Assembly (NCBI RefSeq): GCF_005491425.1
Contig: NZ_CP028083.1
Coordinates: forward strand, 892,001-956,000
DNA from: Lysinibacillus sp. SGAir0095
GTDB taxonomy: Bacteria; Bacillota; Bacilli; Bacillales_A; Planococcaceae
Length of the DNA: 64,000 nt
Direction of reading: 5' to 3'
Shown here: positions 54,207 through 62,068 of the stretch, piece after piece
Position numbering within the stretch: the stretch's first letter is position 1
How the letters are laid out: each line of letters starts with the position of its first letter
Notes under the pieces: model-generated
The model's database searches: none
Seen by the model: the letters and a program-made list of their open reading frames with translations, nothing else
What the model was told of the DNA's origin: nothing
Translations under genes and position numbers: made by a program

Positions 54207-55085
54207 ATGAAATGTAATATACTACTCTTTGGAGCAAGTCTAGGTGGGCAAAACTTTATCAAAAACCATATAAATGACTATAATTTCTTAGCCATAATAG
54301 ATAACGATGAGCAAAAGCACGGAAAATTACTGAGCAATATAGAAATAATTAGTCCTAGATCTATTCATAATTATAATTTTGACAAAATCATTGTTACCAG
54401 CATGTATGTAGATTCGATTTCGAAGCAGTTAGCTGAATTGGGAATCCCAGAACAAAGAATAGAATTTGCTTCCAAAAATTCCATGAAGGTTGATGAATTG
54501 CCATTTGAAAACCCGGCAATCTTAGAAAAGACCAATCAGTTAATCACCGAGATATCGAAGTCGCTTAACAGAATTCCACATTTCTATACTTTTGGCACAT
54601 TATTAGGAATAGCCAGAGATGGCAGACTAATTCCATGGGATGATGACATTGATATCGCTATCTTTGGTTCTGATAGACAGAAAGTACAGGAAGCATTAAT
54701 AAATTCTATTAAAAATTTTGAAGCAATATTTGACCTTAAATTATATTTGAGAACTTATTCAAATGGTAAACCTGCATCAATAACGATAGATTGTATAGAA
54801 AATGGTCGAAAGGTATTTATGGTAAACTTTGATTGTATGACTCTTGATGGTGAAATGGTTAAGCAAGAGTTGAATGATACTCCAGCAAAGTTTTTTGAGG
54901 GATATGATGAGTTATCTTTTGAAGGTATTAAAATAAATGTCCCGAAAGATTATAAAGGCTATTTGGATTACACGTATGGTGATTGGCATATTGTAAAGAA
55001 AAATACAAGTTTCGCAGATAACACTATTTCATTTAGAGAACCTTTATATAGCTGTACTATAGAAACAATTTATGAAAGTAAGTGA
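54207..55085 (+). CDS. LicD-family phosphotransferase with N-terminal Rossmann-like module
   Basis: A 292-residue protein. Residues 1-95 are the small module (NILLFGASLGGQNF, AIIDNDEQKHGK, IVTSMYVDSI). Residues about 105-290 match LicD nucleotidyltransferase-fold proteins: FGTLLGIARDGRLIPWDDDIDIAIF. LicD proteins transfer phosphocholine or similar head groups from CDP donors to glycans. With a CDP-glycerol synthase just before it, glycerol-phosphate transfer to a sugar is the likely reaction (inference). Its stop overlaps the next start. Confidence 0.83.
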   Translation: MKCNILLFGASLGGQNFIKNHINDYNFLAIIDNDEQKHGKLLSNIEIISPRSIHNYNFDKIIVTSMYVDSISKQLAELGIPEQRIEFASKNSMKVDELPFENPAILEKTNQLITEISKSLNRIPHFYTFGTLLGIARDGRLIPWDDDIDIAIFGSDRQKVQEALINSIKNFEAIFDLKLYLRTYSNGKPASITIDCIENGRKVFMVNFDCMTLDGEMVKQELNDTPAKFFEGYDELSFEGIKINVPKDYKGYLDYTYGDWHIVKKNTSFADNTISFREPLYSCTIETIYESK

Positions 55086-55828
55086 GAACATTGAGTAATA
55101 AGTCAATTTTTATCACCGGTGCAACCCGAGGTATCGGATTTGCAACAGCTATTCAAGCAGCCAAGCAAGGATGGACAATAATCATCAATGGTCGTGAAGA
55201 AGAACGGTTAGACGAAGTGAAAAAAGAATTAGAATCTAATTATGAAGTAGATGTACATATGTTAAATTATGATGTTACTGATATTGATTCTATAAAAAAG
55301 GCATTTCTTTGGATCAAAAAAAATGTCGGGCATCTCGATGTATTGGTCAATAATGCAGGGGTTTTAGATGATGCTCTACTCGGCATGGTAAATGAAAAGC
55401 AAGTTTCGAACACGTTTGCTGTAAATATCGAAGCTGTCATTTATCATATGCAATATGCTTCCAGATTAATGATGAAGCAGAAATCTGGATCCATTATTAA
55501 CGTAAGTTCCATTATTGGACGAACTGGCAATGCGGGGCAAACTGTTTATGGGGCTAGTAAGTCAGCTGTCATTGGCGCAACGTACTCGGCTGCTAAGGAA
55601 CTGGCTCCTTACAATATTCGTGTAAATGCAGTGGCACCTGGATTTATTGAAACAGATATGACAAAGCAGCTCTCACAGGAAAAGTTTGAGCAACGATTAT
55701 CCGAGATTAAAATGGGACGTATCGGTAAACCAGAAGAAGTAGCTAATACTGTTTTATTTTTAGCTTCTGATTTATCTTCGTATGTTACTGGGCAAGTTAT
55801 AGGTGTAGATGGAGGCATGGTGATTTAA
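55082..55828 (+). CDS. FabG-like short-chain dehydrogenase/reductase
   Basis: Classical SDR of 248 residues with GATRGIG (cofactor), VNNAG, INVSSIIGRTG, YGASK (active-site Tyr/Lys) and the C-terminal VTGQVIGVDGGM. It resembles 3-oxoacyl-ACP reductase. The start is GTG at 55082, overlapping the LicD-like stop; TTG at 55091 is an alternative. With an ACP, AMP ligase and LuxC/LuxE-like genes in the same run, it may reduce a 3-oxoacyl group to make a 3-hydroxyacyl substituent. Base composition becomes clearly less AT-rich from this gene onward. Confidence 0.83.
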   Translation: MRTLSNKSIFITGATRGIGFATAIQAAKQGWTIIINGREEERLDEVKKELESNYEVDVHMLNYDVTDIDSIKKAFLWIKKNVGHLDVLVNNAGVLDDALLGMVNEKQVSNTFAVNIEAVIYHMQYASRLMMKQKSGSIINVSSIIGRTGNAGQTVYGASKSAVIGATYSAAKELAPYNIRVNAVAPGFIETDMTKQLSQEKFEQRLSEIKMGRIGKPEEVANTVLFLASDLSSYVTGQVIGVDGGMVI

Positions 55829-55838
55829 CCATGCCTTT
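55814..55838 (+). terminator. Attenuator-like hairpin at the end of the SDR gene
   Basis: GGCATGG and CCATGCC enclose the SDR stop codon and are followed by TTT. It is a possible partial terminator inside the operon. Confidence 0.4.
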
Positions 55839-55856
55839 CACATTAGAGGTGAAAAA

Positions 55857-56396
55857 ATGATAACATTTAAAAAGCTTGAAGAATCCGATTTAGAGCAAGT
55901 TCTAGAATGGCGTACAAGTGAGCATGTTACACAGTTTATGTATACAGATGTTGAAAAGAATATGGATAATCAGCGAAAGTGGTTTGAAAAAATAGCAAAA
56001 GATGATACGCAATACTATTGGATTATTCAATATAAAGGAAAAGCGATTGGGTTAATTTCTTTGAACGAAATTGACCGACTTCATCGAAAAGCTACATTTG
56101 GATATTATATTGGTGATTTGACATATTCTATCATAGCTGGTCGTATCCATCCCTATCTATATAATTTCGTGTTTAATGACCTTCAATTAAATAAGGTGTA
56201 CGCAGAGGTCATGGAAGGTAATGATGGTATGATGAAAATGCATTTGCACTATGGTTTTACACATGCAGCAACGTTTAAAGAACATGTTTTTAAAAACGGA
56301 AAATTTTATAATGTAGAATATTTTGAATTGCTTTCTTCGACATGGGAAAATGAATGCAAGAAATTTCATATATTAAGGGCAGAGTTTCTTTTATAA
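55857..56396 (+). CDS. pseH: PseH, GNAT N-acetyltransferase of the pseudaminic pathway
   Basis: Acetylates the C4 amine of UDP-4-amino-4,6-dideoxy-N-acetyl-L-altrosamine using acetyl-CoA. It is a 179-residue GNAT fold: MITFKKLEESDLEQVLEWR at the start, YWIIQYKGKAIGLISLNEID, FGYYIGD and VYAEVMEGNDGMMKMHLHYGF. AGAGGTGA precedes the ATG. Its proper substrate needs PseC, which is not visible in this window. The acyl donor could also be another acyl-CoA or acyl-ACP, given the neighbours. Confidence 0.87.
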   Translation: MITFKKLEESDLEQVLEWRTSEHVTQFMYTDVEKNMDNQRKWFEKIAKDDTQYYWIIQYKGKAIGLISLNEIDRLHRKATFGYYIGDLTYSIIAGRIHPYLYNFVFNDLQLNKVYAEVMEGNDGMMKMHLHYGFTHAATFKEHVFKNGKFYNVEYFELLSSTWENECKKFHILRAEFLL

Positions 56397-56461
56397 ACAT
56401 TGAATAATTTTTATTTCCATCCGATAATAATAGTAACAGATTAGTTAGGTAGGGATATTTT

Positions 56462-56698
56462 ATGAATGAACAAAAATTACGTACGATTTTTGCGGAAAGC
56501 TTAGGCATTGAAGAATCCAATGTAACAGAGGATTTAACATATAATTCGATTCCTGAATGGGATTCTATCGCACATATGGCATTGATTGCTGAAATTGATG
56601 ATCAATTTGATACAATGCTTGATACTGAAGATGTTTTAGAAATGAGTACTTTTGCGAAGGCAAAAGAAATCTTAGCAAAATATGATGTTGAATTTTAA
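56462..56698 (+). CDS. Acyl carrier protein
   Basis: A 78-residue acidic four-helix carrier with the phosphopantetheine attachment site EWDSIAHM (Ser35). This is the dedicated type seen in sugar and natural-product clusters, not housekeeping AcpP (which has DSLD). TAGGTAGGG precedes the ATG. The AMP ligase gene follows after a hairpin, so the ligase probably loads this carrier. Confidence 0.9.
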   Translation: MNEQKLRTIFAESLGIEESNVTEDLTYNSIPEWDSIAHMALIAEIDDQFDTMLDTEDVLEMSTFAKAKEILAKYDVEF

Positions 56699-56700
56699 AG

Positions 56701-56732
56701 AAAGGGTGTGGTATTTATACCATACCTTTTTC
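56701..56732 (+). terminator. Attenuator hairpin between the ACP and ligase genes
   Basis: AGGGTGTGGTAT pairs with ATACCATACCTTT around TT, followed by T. The stem is strong enough for partial termination, giving more ACP than ligase. Confidence 0.55.
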
Positions 56733-56751
56733 CATTGAGAGGTGGAATTAG

Positions 56752-58101
56752 ATGAGTTTTCAAAATATTGGAGTATCTGAAAAAATCGCAGTTATTACTG
56801 AAGACCAGCAATATACATATAAAGAGTTAAATGATATGGTACAACAATTCAATTTCTCAAGTGATGATAAAAAGTTAGTGTTATTGCTTTGTAAGAATAC
56901 TATTGAAATATTAAGTGCTTATCTTTCAGCATTAAATCATCAACATGCCGTTATGTTAATGAGTGCGGACACTAACCCGGAGTTACTTAAATCAATTGTT
57001 AATGAATACAAGCCCTATTGGATTGTTGGTACATATCCATTTGATGGTTATTGTCAAAATGGTCTAATTCAAGAGAGGGTTAGTCCTTCCAATATTTTTA
57101 TTCATAAAGATCTTGCAATTTTACTTAGTACTTCCGGTACGACAGGAAGCCAGAAATTTGTCCGATTGTCTTATGAAAATCTACAATCGAATGCTGAAGC
57201 AATTGTAGAATATTTAAACATTGATGAAAATGAAAGAGCCATTATGAATTTACCAATGTCTTATTCATACGGTCTTTCAATTATAAATAGTCACCTGCAG
57301 GCAAAAGCTAGTATCCTTTTAACTGAAGAAAGTGTCATGTCTAAAACGTTTTGGCAGTTTATACAGGAACAGCAGGCAACTTCATTGGCAGGGGTCCCAT
57401 TTACTTATCAAATGTTGCAACGTATTGGTTTTTTGAAAATGAATTTGCCGCATTTAAAAACTTTGACACAGGCTGGTGGCCGCTTAAAGGAAAAGCTAGT
57501 AAAACTTTTTGCACAATATGCTAAAGAACAAAATAAGAGATTTTTTGTTATGTATGGCCAAACTGAAGCCTCTCCTCGAATGTCATATATTCCTTCAGAA
57601 AGAGTACTTGAAAAGGCTGGTTCTATAGGAATTGCAATTCCTGGTGGAGACTTGTCTATAGATTCACAAACCGGTGAGTTAATTTATAAAGGACCAAACG
57701 TCATGATGGGTTATGCCAAATGTTTAGAGGACCTTGAAAAAGGCGATGAAATGAACGGAATTCTTCATACTGGTGATACTGCAACATTAGATCAGGATGA
57801 TTATTTTATCATTACTGGCCGAATGAAAAGATTTATAAAATTATTTGGTTTACGGATTAATTTAGATGAAGTTGAGAAAAAATTGGAGTCAGAAGTCCAT
57901 ACATCCATTGCCTGTACTGGTAATGATGATAAATTGATTATCGCTATAGAAAATGATGAGTATGTAACGAAAGTAAAGGCTTCTGTCGAACAATACTATA
58001 AATTGCATAAAACTGCCTATAAAGTGATAGTTCTTGAAGTGATTCCGCGTTTTGAAAGTGGAAAGGTTGATTACGTTACATTAAAGGAGCGATGCTTATG
58101 A
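56752..58101 (+). CDS. AMP-dependent acyl/aryl acid ligase
   Basis: ANL-superfamily enzyme of 449 residues that adenylates a carboxylic acid and loads it on CoA or the neighbouring ACP. Motifs: ILLSTSGTTGSQKFVRLS (P-loop A3), MYGQTEASPRM (A5), HTGDTATLDQDDYFIITGRMKRFIK (A7/A8) and a shortened C-terminal domain. AGAGGTGG precedes the ATG. It overlaps the LuxE-like gene by four bases. Confidence 0.87.
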   Translation: MSFQNIGVSEKIAVITEDQQYTYKELNDMVQQFNFSSDDKKLVLLLCKNTIEILSAYLSALNHQHAVMLMSADTNPELLKSIVNEYKPYWIVGTYPFDGYCQNGLIQERVSPSNIFIHKDLAILLSTSGTTGSQKFVRLSYENLQSNAEAIVEYLNIDENERAIMNLPMSYSYGLSIINSHLQAKASILLTEESVMSKTFWQFIQEQQATSLAGVPFTYQMLQRIGFLKMNLPHLKTLTQAGGRLKEKLVKLFAQYAKEQNKRFFVMYGQTEASPRMSYIPSERVLEKAGSIGIAIPGGDLSIDSQTGELIYKGPNVMMGYAKCLEDLEKGDEMNGILHTGDTATLDQDDYFIITGRMKRFIKLFGLRINLDEVEKKLESEVHTSIACTGNDDKLIIAIENDEYVTKVKASVEQYYKLHKTAYKVIVLEVIPRFESGKVDYVTLKERCL

Positions 58102-59159
58102 CAATTCCTTATCATTTAACAAAAGCTGAAAAAGCCCCTTTATTGCTAGAGAAATTAAATGCATTAACAGAGTTGCATTTTGAACGAAGTTCCGAATATC
58201 GTTCGATGATTGAAAAAGGTGGATATCCAACCACTGCGAATAATTTAGAGGAAGTGCCATATTTACCTGTTCAATTATTCAAATTAATGGATTTAGTCTC
58301 TGTACCAAAAGAAGAAGTTATAAAAGTCTTAACCTCAAGTGGGACAACGGGACAACAAGTTTCTAAAATTTATTTAGATAAAGAAACATCATTTGCTCAA
58401 ACGAAAACACTGGTAGAGGTAATGAAGCCTCTACTAGGTGGTAAACGACTGCCGATGATTATTTTAGATACAAAATCTGTATTGAATGACAGAAAATCTT
58501 TTAGTGCTAGGGGTGCTGGAATATTAGGCTTTTCAAATTTCGGACGTAAGCATTTCTATGCACTAAATGATGATATGAGCTTAGATGTCGAAGGATTGAA
58601 AGCTTATCTAGACGAGTATAAAGGTCAACGAATTTTATTATTTGGATTCACATTTATGATTTGGCAATACGTTTATAGAGAATCATTAAAACAAGGAATT
58701 AACCTTGATTTTGGCGATAGTATTTTAATTCACGGTGGTGGTTGGAAAAAGTTAAAAGATGAAGCTGTTGATTCGACTACCTTTAATCGACTTCTTCATG
58801 ATCAGCTCGGTATTCGTGAAGTGCATAACTACTATGGCATGGTGGAACAGGTTGGCTCCATTTTTGTGGAGTGTTCAAATGGTCATTTACATACACCTCA
58901 GTTTGCAGATGTAATCATTCGGGATACGTTAACATTTGAACCTCTTCCAAATGGACAGCAAGGATTAATACAGGTGCTTAGTGAACTACCAAAAAGCTAC
59001 CCTGGACATTCACTTTTAACTGAAGATCTGGGGACGATTAAGGGAGAAGACGATTGTCCATGTGGCTGGAAGGGAAAATTTTTTACTGTTGCAGGACGTA
59101 TCCCAAAAGCAGAATTGCGAGGTTGCAGTGATACATTTCAAGGAGGGAAAAGGGTGTGA
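58098..59159 (+). CDS. LuxE-like acyl-protein synthetase
   Basis: A 353-residue member of the LuxE family, which activates a fatty acid with ATP and passes the acyl group to LuxC. LTSSGTTGQQVSKIYLD is the AMP-binding P-loop; GGGWKKLKDEAV, HNYYGMVEQVGSIF and DCPCGWKGKFFTVAGR are further marks. The ATG at 58098, eight bases after AAAGGAG, overlaps the ligase stop (ATGA); an ATG at 58092 is only two bases away from that site. No luciferase gene is near, so the role is not bioluminescence. Confidence 0.86.
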   Translation: MTIPYHLTKAEKAPLLLEKLNALTELHFERSSEYRSMIEKGGYPTTANNLEEVPYLPVQLFKLMDLVSVPKEEVIKVLTSSGTTGQQVSKIYLDKETSFAQTKTLVEVMKPLLGGKRLPMIILDTKSVLNDRKSFSARGAGILGFSNFGRKHFYALNDDMSLDVEGLKAYLDEYKGQRILLFGFTFMIWQYVYRESLKQGINLDFGDSILIHGGGWKKLKDEAVDSTTFNRLLHDQLGIREVHNYYGMVEQVGSIFVECSNGHLHTPQFADVIIRDTLTFEPLPNGQQGLIQVLSELPKSYPGHSLLTEDLGTIKGEDDCPCGWKGKFFTVAGRIPKAELRGCSDTFQGGKRV

Positions 59160-60346
59160 AACTATTCTGGCCAAAAGATATTGGCTTTGACCAAGCAGTA
59201 GAACTTATGAGAAGTAAAGATACTTTTACACCTTTTGATGAGGAAGTTCTACTCTTCACGAAAGCATTATCAAAGAGTCTTGTTAGAATGCGTCAAATGC
59301 CGGAAGTGGTTGCGTTAGGCTACTGGTTGAGAAAAGCTAATATCCAGGATATGAAGAAGAAATGGGAGGAACAAAATAAAGACAGACTCATTAAACCACG
59401 TGGAATAGTTTTTCATATTGCCCCTTCCAATGTGGATACAATCTTTGTTTATTCCTGGATGTTGTCATTACTTGCTGGTAATAGAAACATTATTCGTATA
59501 TCTAGCAAGGAACAAAAGAATGAACTACTAGATTTAATTTTAACGGAAATTGCAAAACCTGAATTTGAAAATATCGCAAAACAGACGATAATATGTACAT
59601 ATAATTATGAGGAAAATATCGGAGAGCAGATTAGTGAAATCTGTCATACTCGTGTTATTTGGGGCGGTAACGATACGGTCAAAACAATTCGCCAAATCCC
59701 ACTGAATCCTATGGCAAATGAACTTGCATTTCCAGATCGCTTCTCGTTAGCGGCCTTATCGGCGGAAGCTGTGATGAATATGAATGACAATGACTTAGAT
59801 GAGTTACTCGAAAAATTTTATAATGATGTATTTTGGTTTGATCAAATGGCATGTTCTTCTCCAAGACTTGTTGTATGGTGTGGAAAACAAATAGAAAAGG
59901 CAAAATCGCGTTTTTGGTCTGCTTTTGAGAACAAAATTCAAAAAAAACAATACGAATTAACGGCTGCTTCACAAGTTTTGAAATATACAACAAGTTTATG
60001 GTTGGCTACGGAATCTGAAGTGAAACACATTGAAAACAGTAAGTATTTTTCTCGGATACAAGTTACCGACTTGCCATTAGAAGCACGTGAACGTCACTGT
60101 GGCGGCGGTTTATTTTATGAATATGAAATTGAGAGTTTACCTAATCTTTCAAAGGTAATTTTAGATAAAGATCAAACCTTAGCCTATTTTGGATTTACGC
60201 ATTCAGAGCTAGAGTTACTTGTGAATTCAATTTCTTCTAGAGGTCTAGATCGCATTGTCCCTATTGGTCAAGCATTGAATTTTGATGGTGTATGGGACGG
60301 TCAGAGTTTTTTAAAATCATTTACTAGAGAAGTAGTCATTCTTTAA
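59156..60346 (+). CDS. LuxC-like acyl-CoA/acyl-protein reductase
   Basis: A 396-residue member of the LuxC family, NADPH-dependent reduction of an acyl group to an aldehyde through a Cys thioester. RGIVFHIAPSNVDTIFVYSW, RISSKEQ and FWFDQMACSSPR with catalytic Cys233 are visible. The start is GTG at 59156, overlapping the LuxE-like stop, after AGGAGGG. With the LuxE-like gene it forms a fatty-acid reductase unit inside a flagellin sugar cluster. Confidence 0.86.
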   Translation: MKLFWPKDIGFDQAVELMRSKDTFTPFDEEVLLFTKALSKSLVRMRQMPEVVALGYWLRKANIQDMKKKWEEQNKDRLIKPRGIVFHIAPSNVDTIFVYSWMLSLLAGNRNIIRISSKEQKNELLDLILTEIAKPEFENIAKQTIICTYNYEENIGEQISEICHTRVIWGGNDTVKTIRQIPLNPMANELAFPDRFSLAALSAEAVMNMNDNDLDELLEKFYNDVFWFDQMACSSPRLVVWCGKQIEKAKSRFWSAFENKIQKKQYELTAASQVLKYTTSLWLATESEVKHIENSKYFSRIQVTDLPLEARERHCGGGLFYEYEIESLPNLSKVILDKDQTLAYFGFTHSELELLVNSISSRGLDRIVPIGQALNFDGVWDGQSFLKSFTREVVIL

Positions 60347-60361
60347 AAAAGGAAGAGAGAT

Positions 60362-61084
60362 ATGAAAATAATTTGTATCATTCAAGCACGAATGGGGTCC
60401 TCCCGTTTACCCGGCAAAATTTTAAAAGAGCTTGGAAATGTAGATGTACTAACATATGATGTGGAGCGCTGTAAACAAATAAAAGGGGTTAGTGAAGTCA
60501 TTGTTGCTACTTCTACTTTGACTCAGGATGACCCTATAGCAGAGTGGTGTGAAGCACATCGTATCAATTATTTCAGAGGTTCAGAAGATGATGTATTAGA
60601 CCGCTATGTTCAGTGTGCAAAGCAGTACAATCCAGAATACGTCATGCGCGTAACATCGGATTGTCCATTTGTAGACTATGAAATGGCTAGCGAGATAGTT
60701 TCATTAATGGCAAGAGAAAGAAAAGACATTGTGTTAGTAGACGGTGAACTTCCACGAGGACTTGCAGTAGAGCTTATTTCGTATAAAGCATTACTACGTA
60801 TTCATGAGGTTGGTCAGGAAGCACGGCACCGTGAACATGTAACATATTATGCTTATGAATTTTCGAATGAATTTACTACTGCTACATATACAGTGCCTGA
60901 AAATCGTCTTGCTCCGGAATTTCGTATTACATTAGATACACCTGAGGATTATGAACTTCTTAAAATAGTGGCAGAGTATTTTGATAATCCACTAGTTTCA
61001 AGTATTGATGTAATCGAATATTTAAAAGAACATCCTGAAATTGCGAAAATTAATGCACATATTGAACAAAAGCCGGTGATTTAA
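60362..61084 (+). CDS. pseF: PseF/SpsF-like cytidylyltransferase
   Basis: Activates pseudaminic acid as the CMP sugar (or acts like SpsF). It has 240 residues, with the nucleotidyltransferase start IIQARMGSSRLPGKIL and VMRVTSDCPFVDYEM. It resembles the SpsF glycosyltransferase/cytidylyltransferase group found with pseG and pseI. It ends with TAA in the same frame as, and directly before, the pseG CTG start. Confidence 0.87.
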   Translation: MKIICIIQARMGSSRLPGKILKELGNVDVLTYDVERCKQIKGVSEVIVATSTLTQDDPIAEWCEAHRINYFRGSEDDVLDRYVQCAKQYNPEYVMRVTSDCPFVDYEMASEIVSLMARERKDIVLVDGELPRGLAVELISYKALLRIHEVGQEARHREHVTYYAYEFSNEFTTATYTVPENRLAPEFRITLDTPEDYELLKIVAEYFDNPLVSSIDVIEYLKEHPEIAKINAHIEQKPVI

Positions 61085-62068
61085 CTGAAAAAAGTCATTA
61101 TACGTACAGGTGCATCCACTACTATTGGTAGTGGTCATGTCATGCGCTGCTTAACAATTGCGAAGAACTTAAAAAAACGAAATGTTAAAGTGAAATTCTG
61201 GATGAAAGAATTACCTGGGGATTTAATCGGTTATGTTAAACAAGAAGGTTTCGAAACTATTTCTAATGCTGAAAAAGCAGATATATACTTAATCGATCAT
61301 TATCAGATCGATGCAGATTGGGAGAAAGAGCATCGACAATTTACTAACAAAATTGTTGTAATTGATGACTTGGCTAACCGTCCTCATGATTGCGATTTAA
61401 TTTTAGATCAAAATGTTTTACCTAACTTTGAGTCTCGTTACGATGAATTGGTCCCTAAACATTGTATCCGACTACTTGGTCCCAAATACTTAATAATGCG
61501 GGATGAGTTTATTGAAGCTCGTCTAAATTTGAATGGAAGAAATAACCAAGTGGAAAGATTACTTGTGTTTATGGGGGGAAGTGACCCGACACATGAAACC
61601 ACAAAAATTTTAAAGGCTTTAACTCAGTTGAAAGGTAGTTTTGGGCATATTGATGTTGTGATAGGAAACGGAAATATCCATAAAAAAGAAATTAAACAGA
61701 TTTGTTTTGAGCAAGGATATGACTTTCATTGTCAAATAAATTATATGGCTAAATTAATGCAAAGGGCTGACTTCTCAATAGGTGCAGGAGGTTCAACAAC
61801 ATGGGAGCGATGCTTTGTAGGTCTTCCTTCTTCAAGTACAATTGTTGCTGAAAATCAAACCCTTACTACTAAATATGCAGATGAATTAGGTGCTGTTTTA
61901 AATTTAGGATGGCATGAAAAAGTAACAGTGAAAACATATGAAGCCCTACTATTAAAGCTGAAAAAACGGGAAATTGACATGAATCAATTAAGCAGGGTAG
62001 GACTAAACTTAACTGAGAATCCTTCCCCAAACCCGTGGATAGACGAAATAATGGAGTTGTTAACATGA
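61085..62068 (+). CDS. pseG: PseG, UDP-sugar hydrolase of the pseudaminic pathway, CTG start
   Basis: Removes UDP from UDP-2,4-diacetamido-2,4,6-trideoxy-L-altropyranose. It has 327 residues and a GT-B-like fold. The conserved N terminus IRTGASTTIGSGHVMRCLT, with catalytic His18, is encoded upstream of the first ATG (61142). The only possible start is the CTG at 61085, right after the pseF TAA, with GGTGAT five bases before it. AGGSTTWERC is the C-terminal nucleotide site. The usual Asp of RTDAS is Gly here. A stop-codon read-through fusion with PseF is a less likely alternative. Confidence 0.86.
   Translation: MKKVIIRTGASTTIGSGHVMRCLTIAKNLKKRNVKVKFWMKELPGDLIGYVKQEGFETISNAEKADIYLIDHYQIDADWEKEHRQFTNKIVVIDDLANRPHDCDLILDQNVLPNFESRYDELVPKHCIRLLGPKYLIMRDEFIEARLNLNGRNNQVERLLVFMGGSDPTHETTKILKALTQLKGSFGHIDVVIGNGNIHKKEIKQICFEQGYDFHCQINYMAKLMQRADFSIGAGGSTTWERCFVGLPSSSTIVAENQTLTTKYADELGAVLNLGWHEKVTVKTYEALLLKLKKREIDMNQLSRVGLNLTENPSPNPWIDEIMELLT

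Noticed and set aside
56420-56427. Sigma-D promoter before the ACP gene (TCCGATAA)
   Set aside because: The -10 resembles sigma-D, but no TAAA-like box lies 14-16 bases upstream.
58098-60346. Bioluminescence operon
   Set aside because: LuxC- and LuxE-like genes are present, but no luxA, luxB or luxD; neighbours are all sugar and acyl-carrier genes.
61142-62068. pseG starting at the first ATG
   Set aside because: This would remove the conserved strand with the catalytic histidine, and no ribosome site precedes that ATG.
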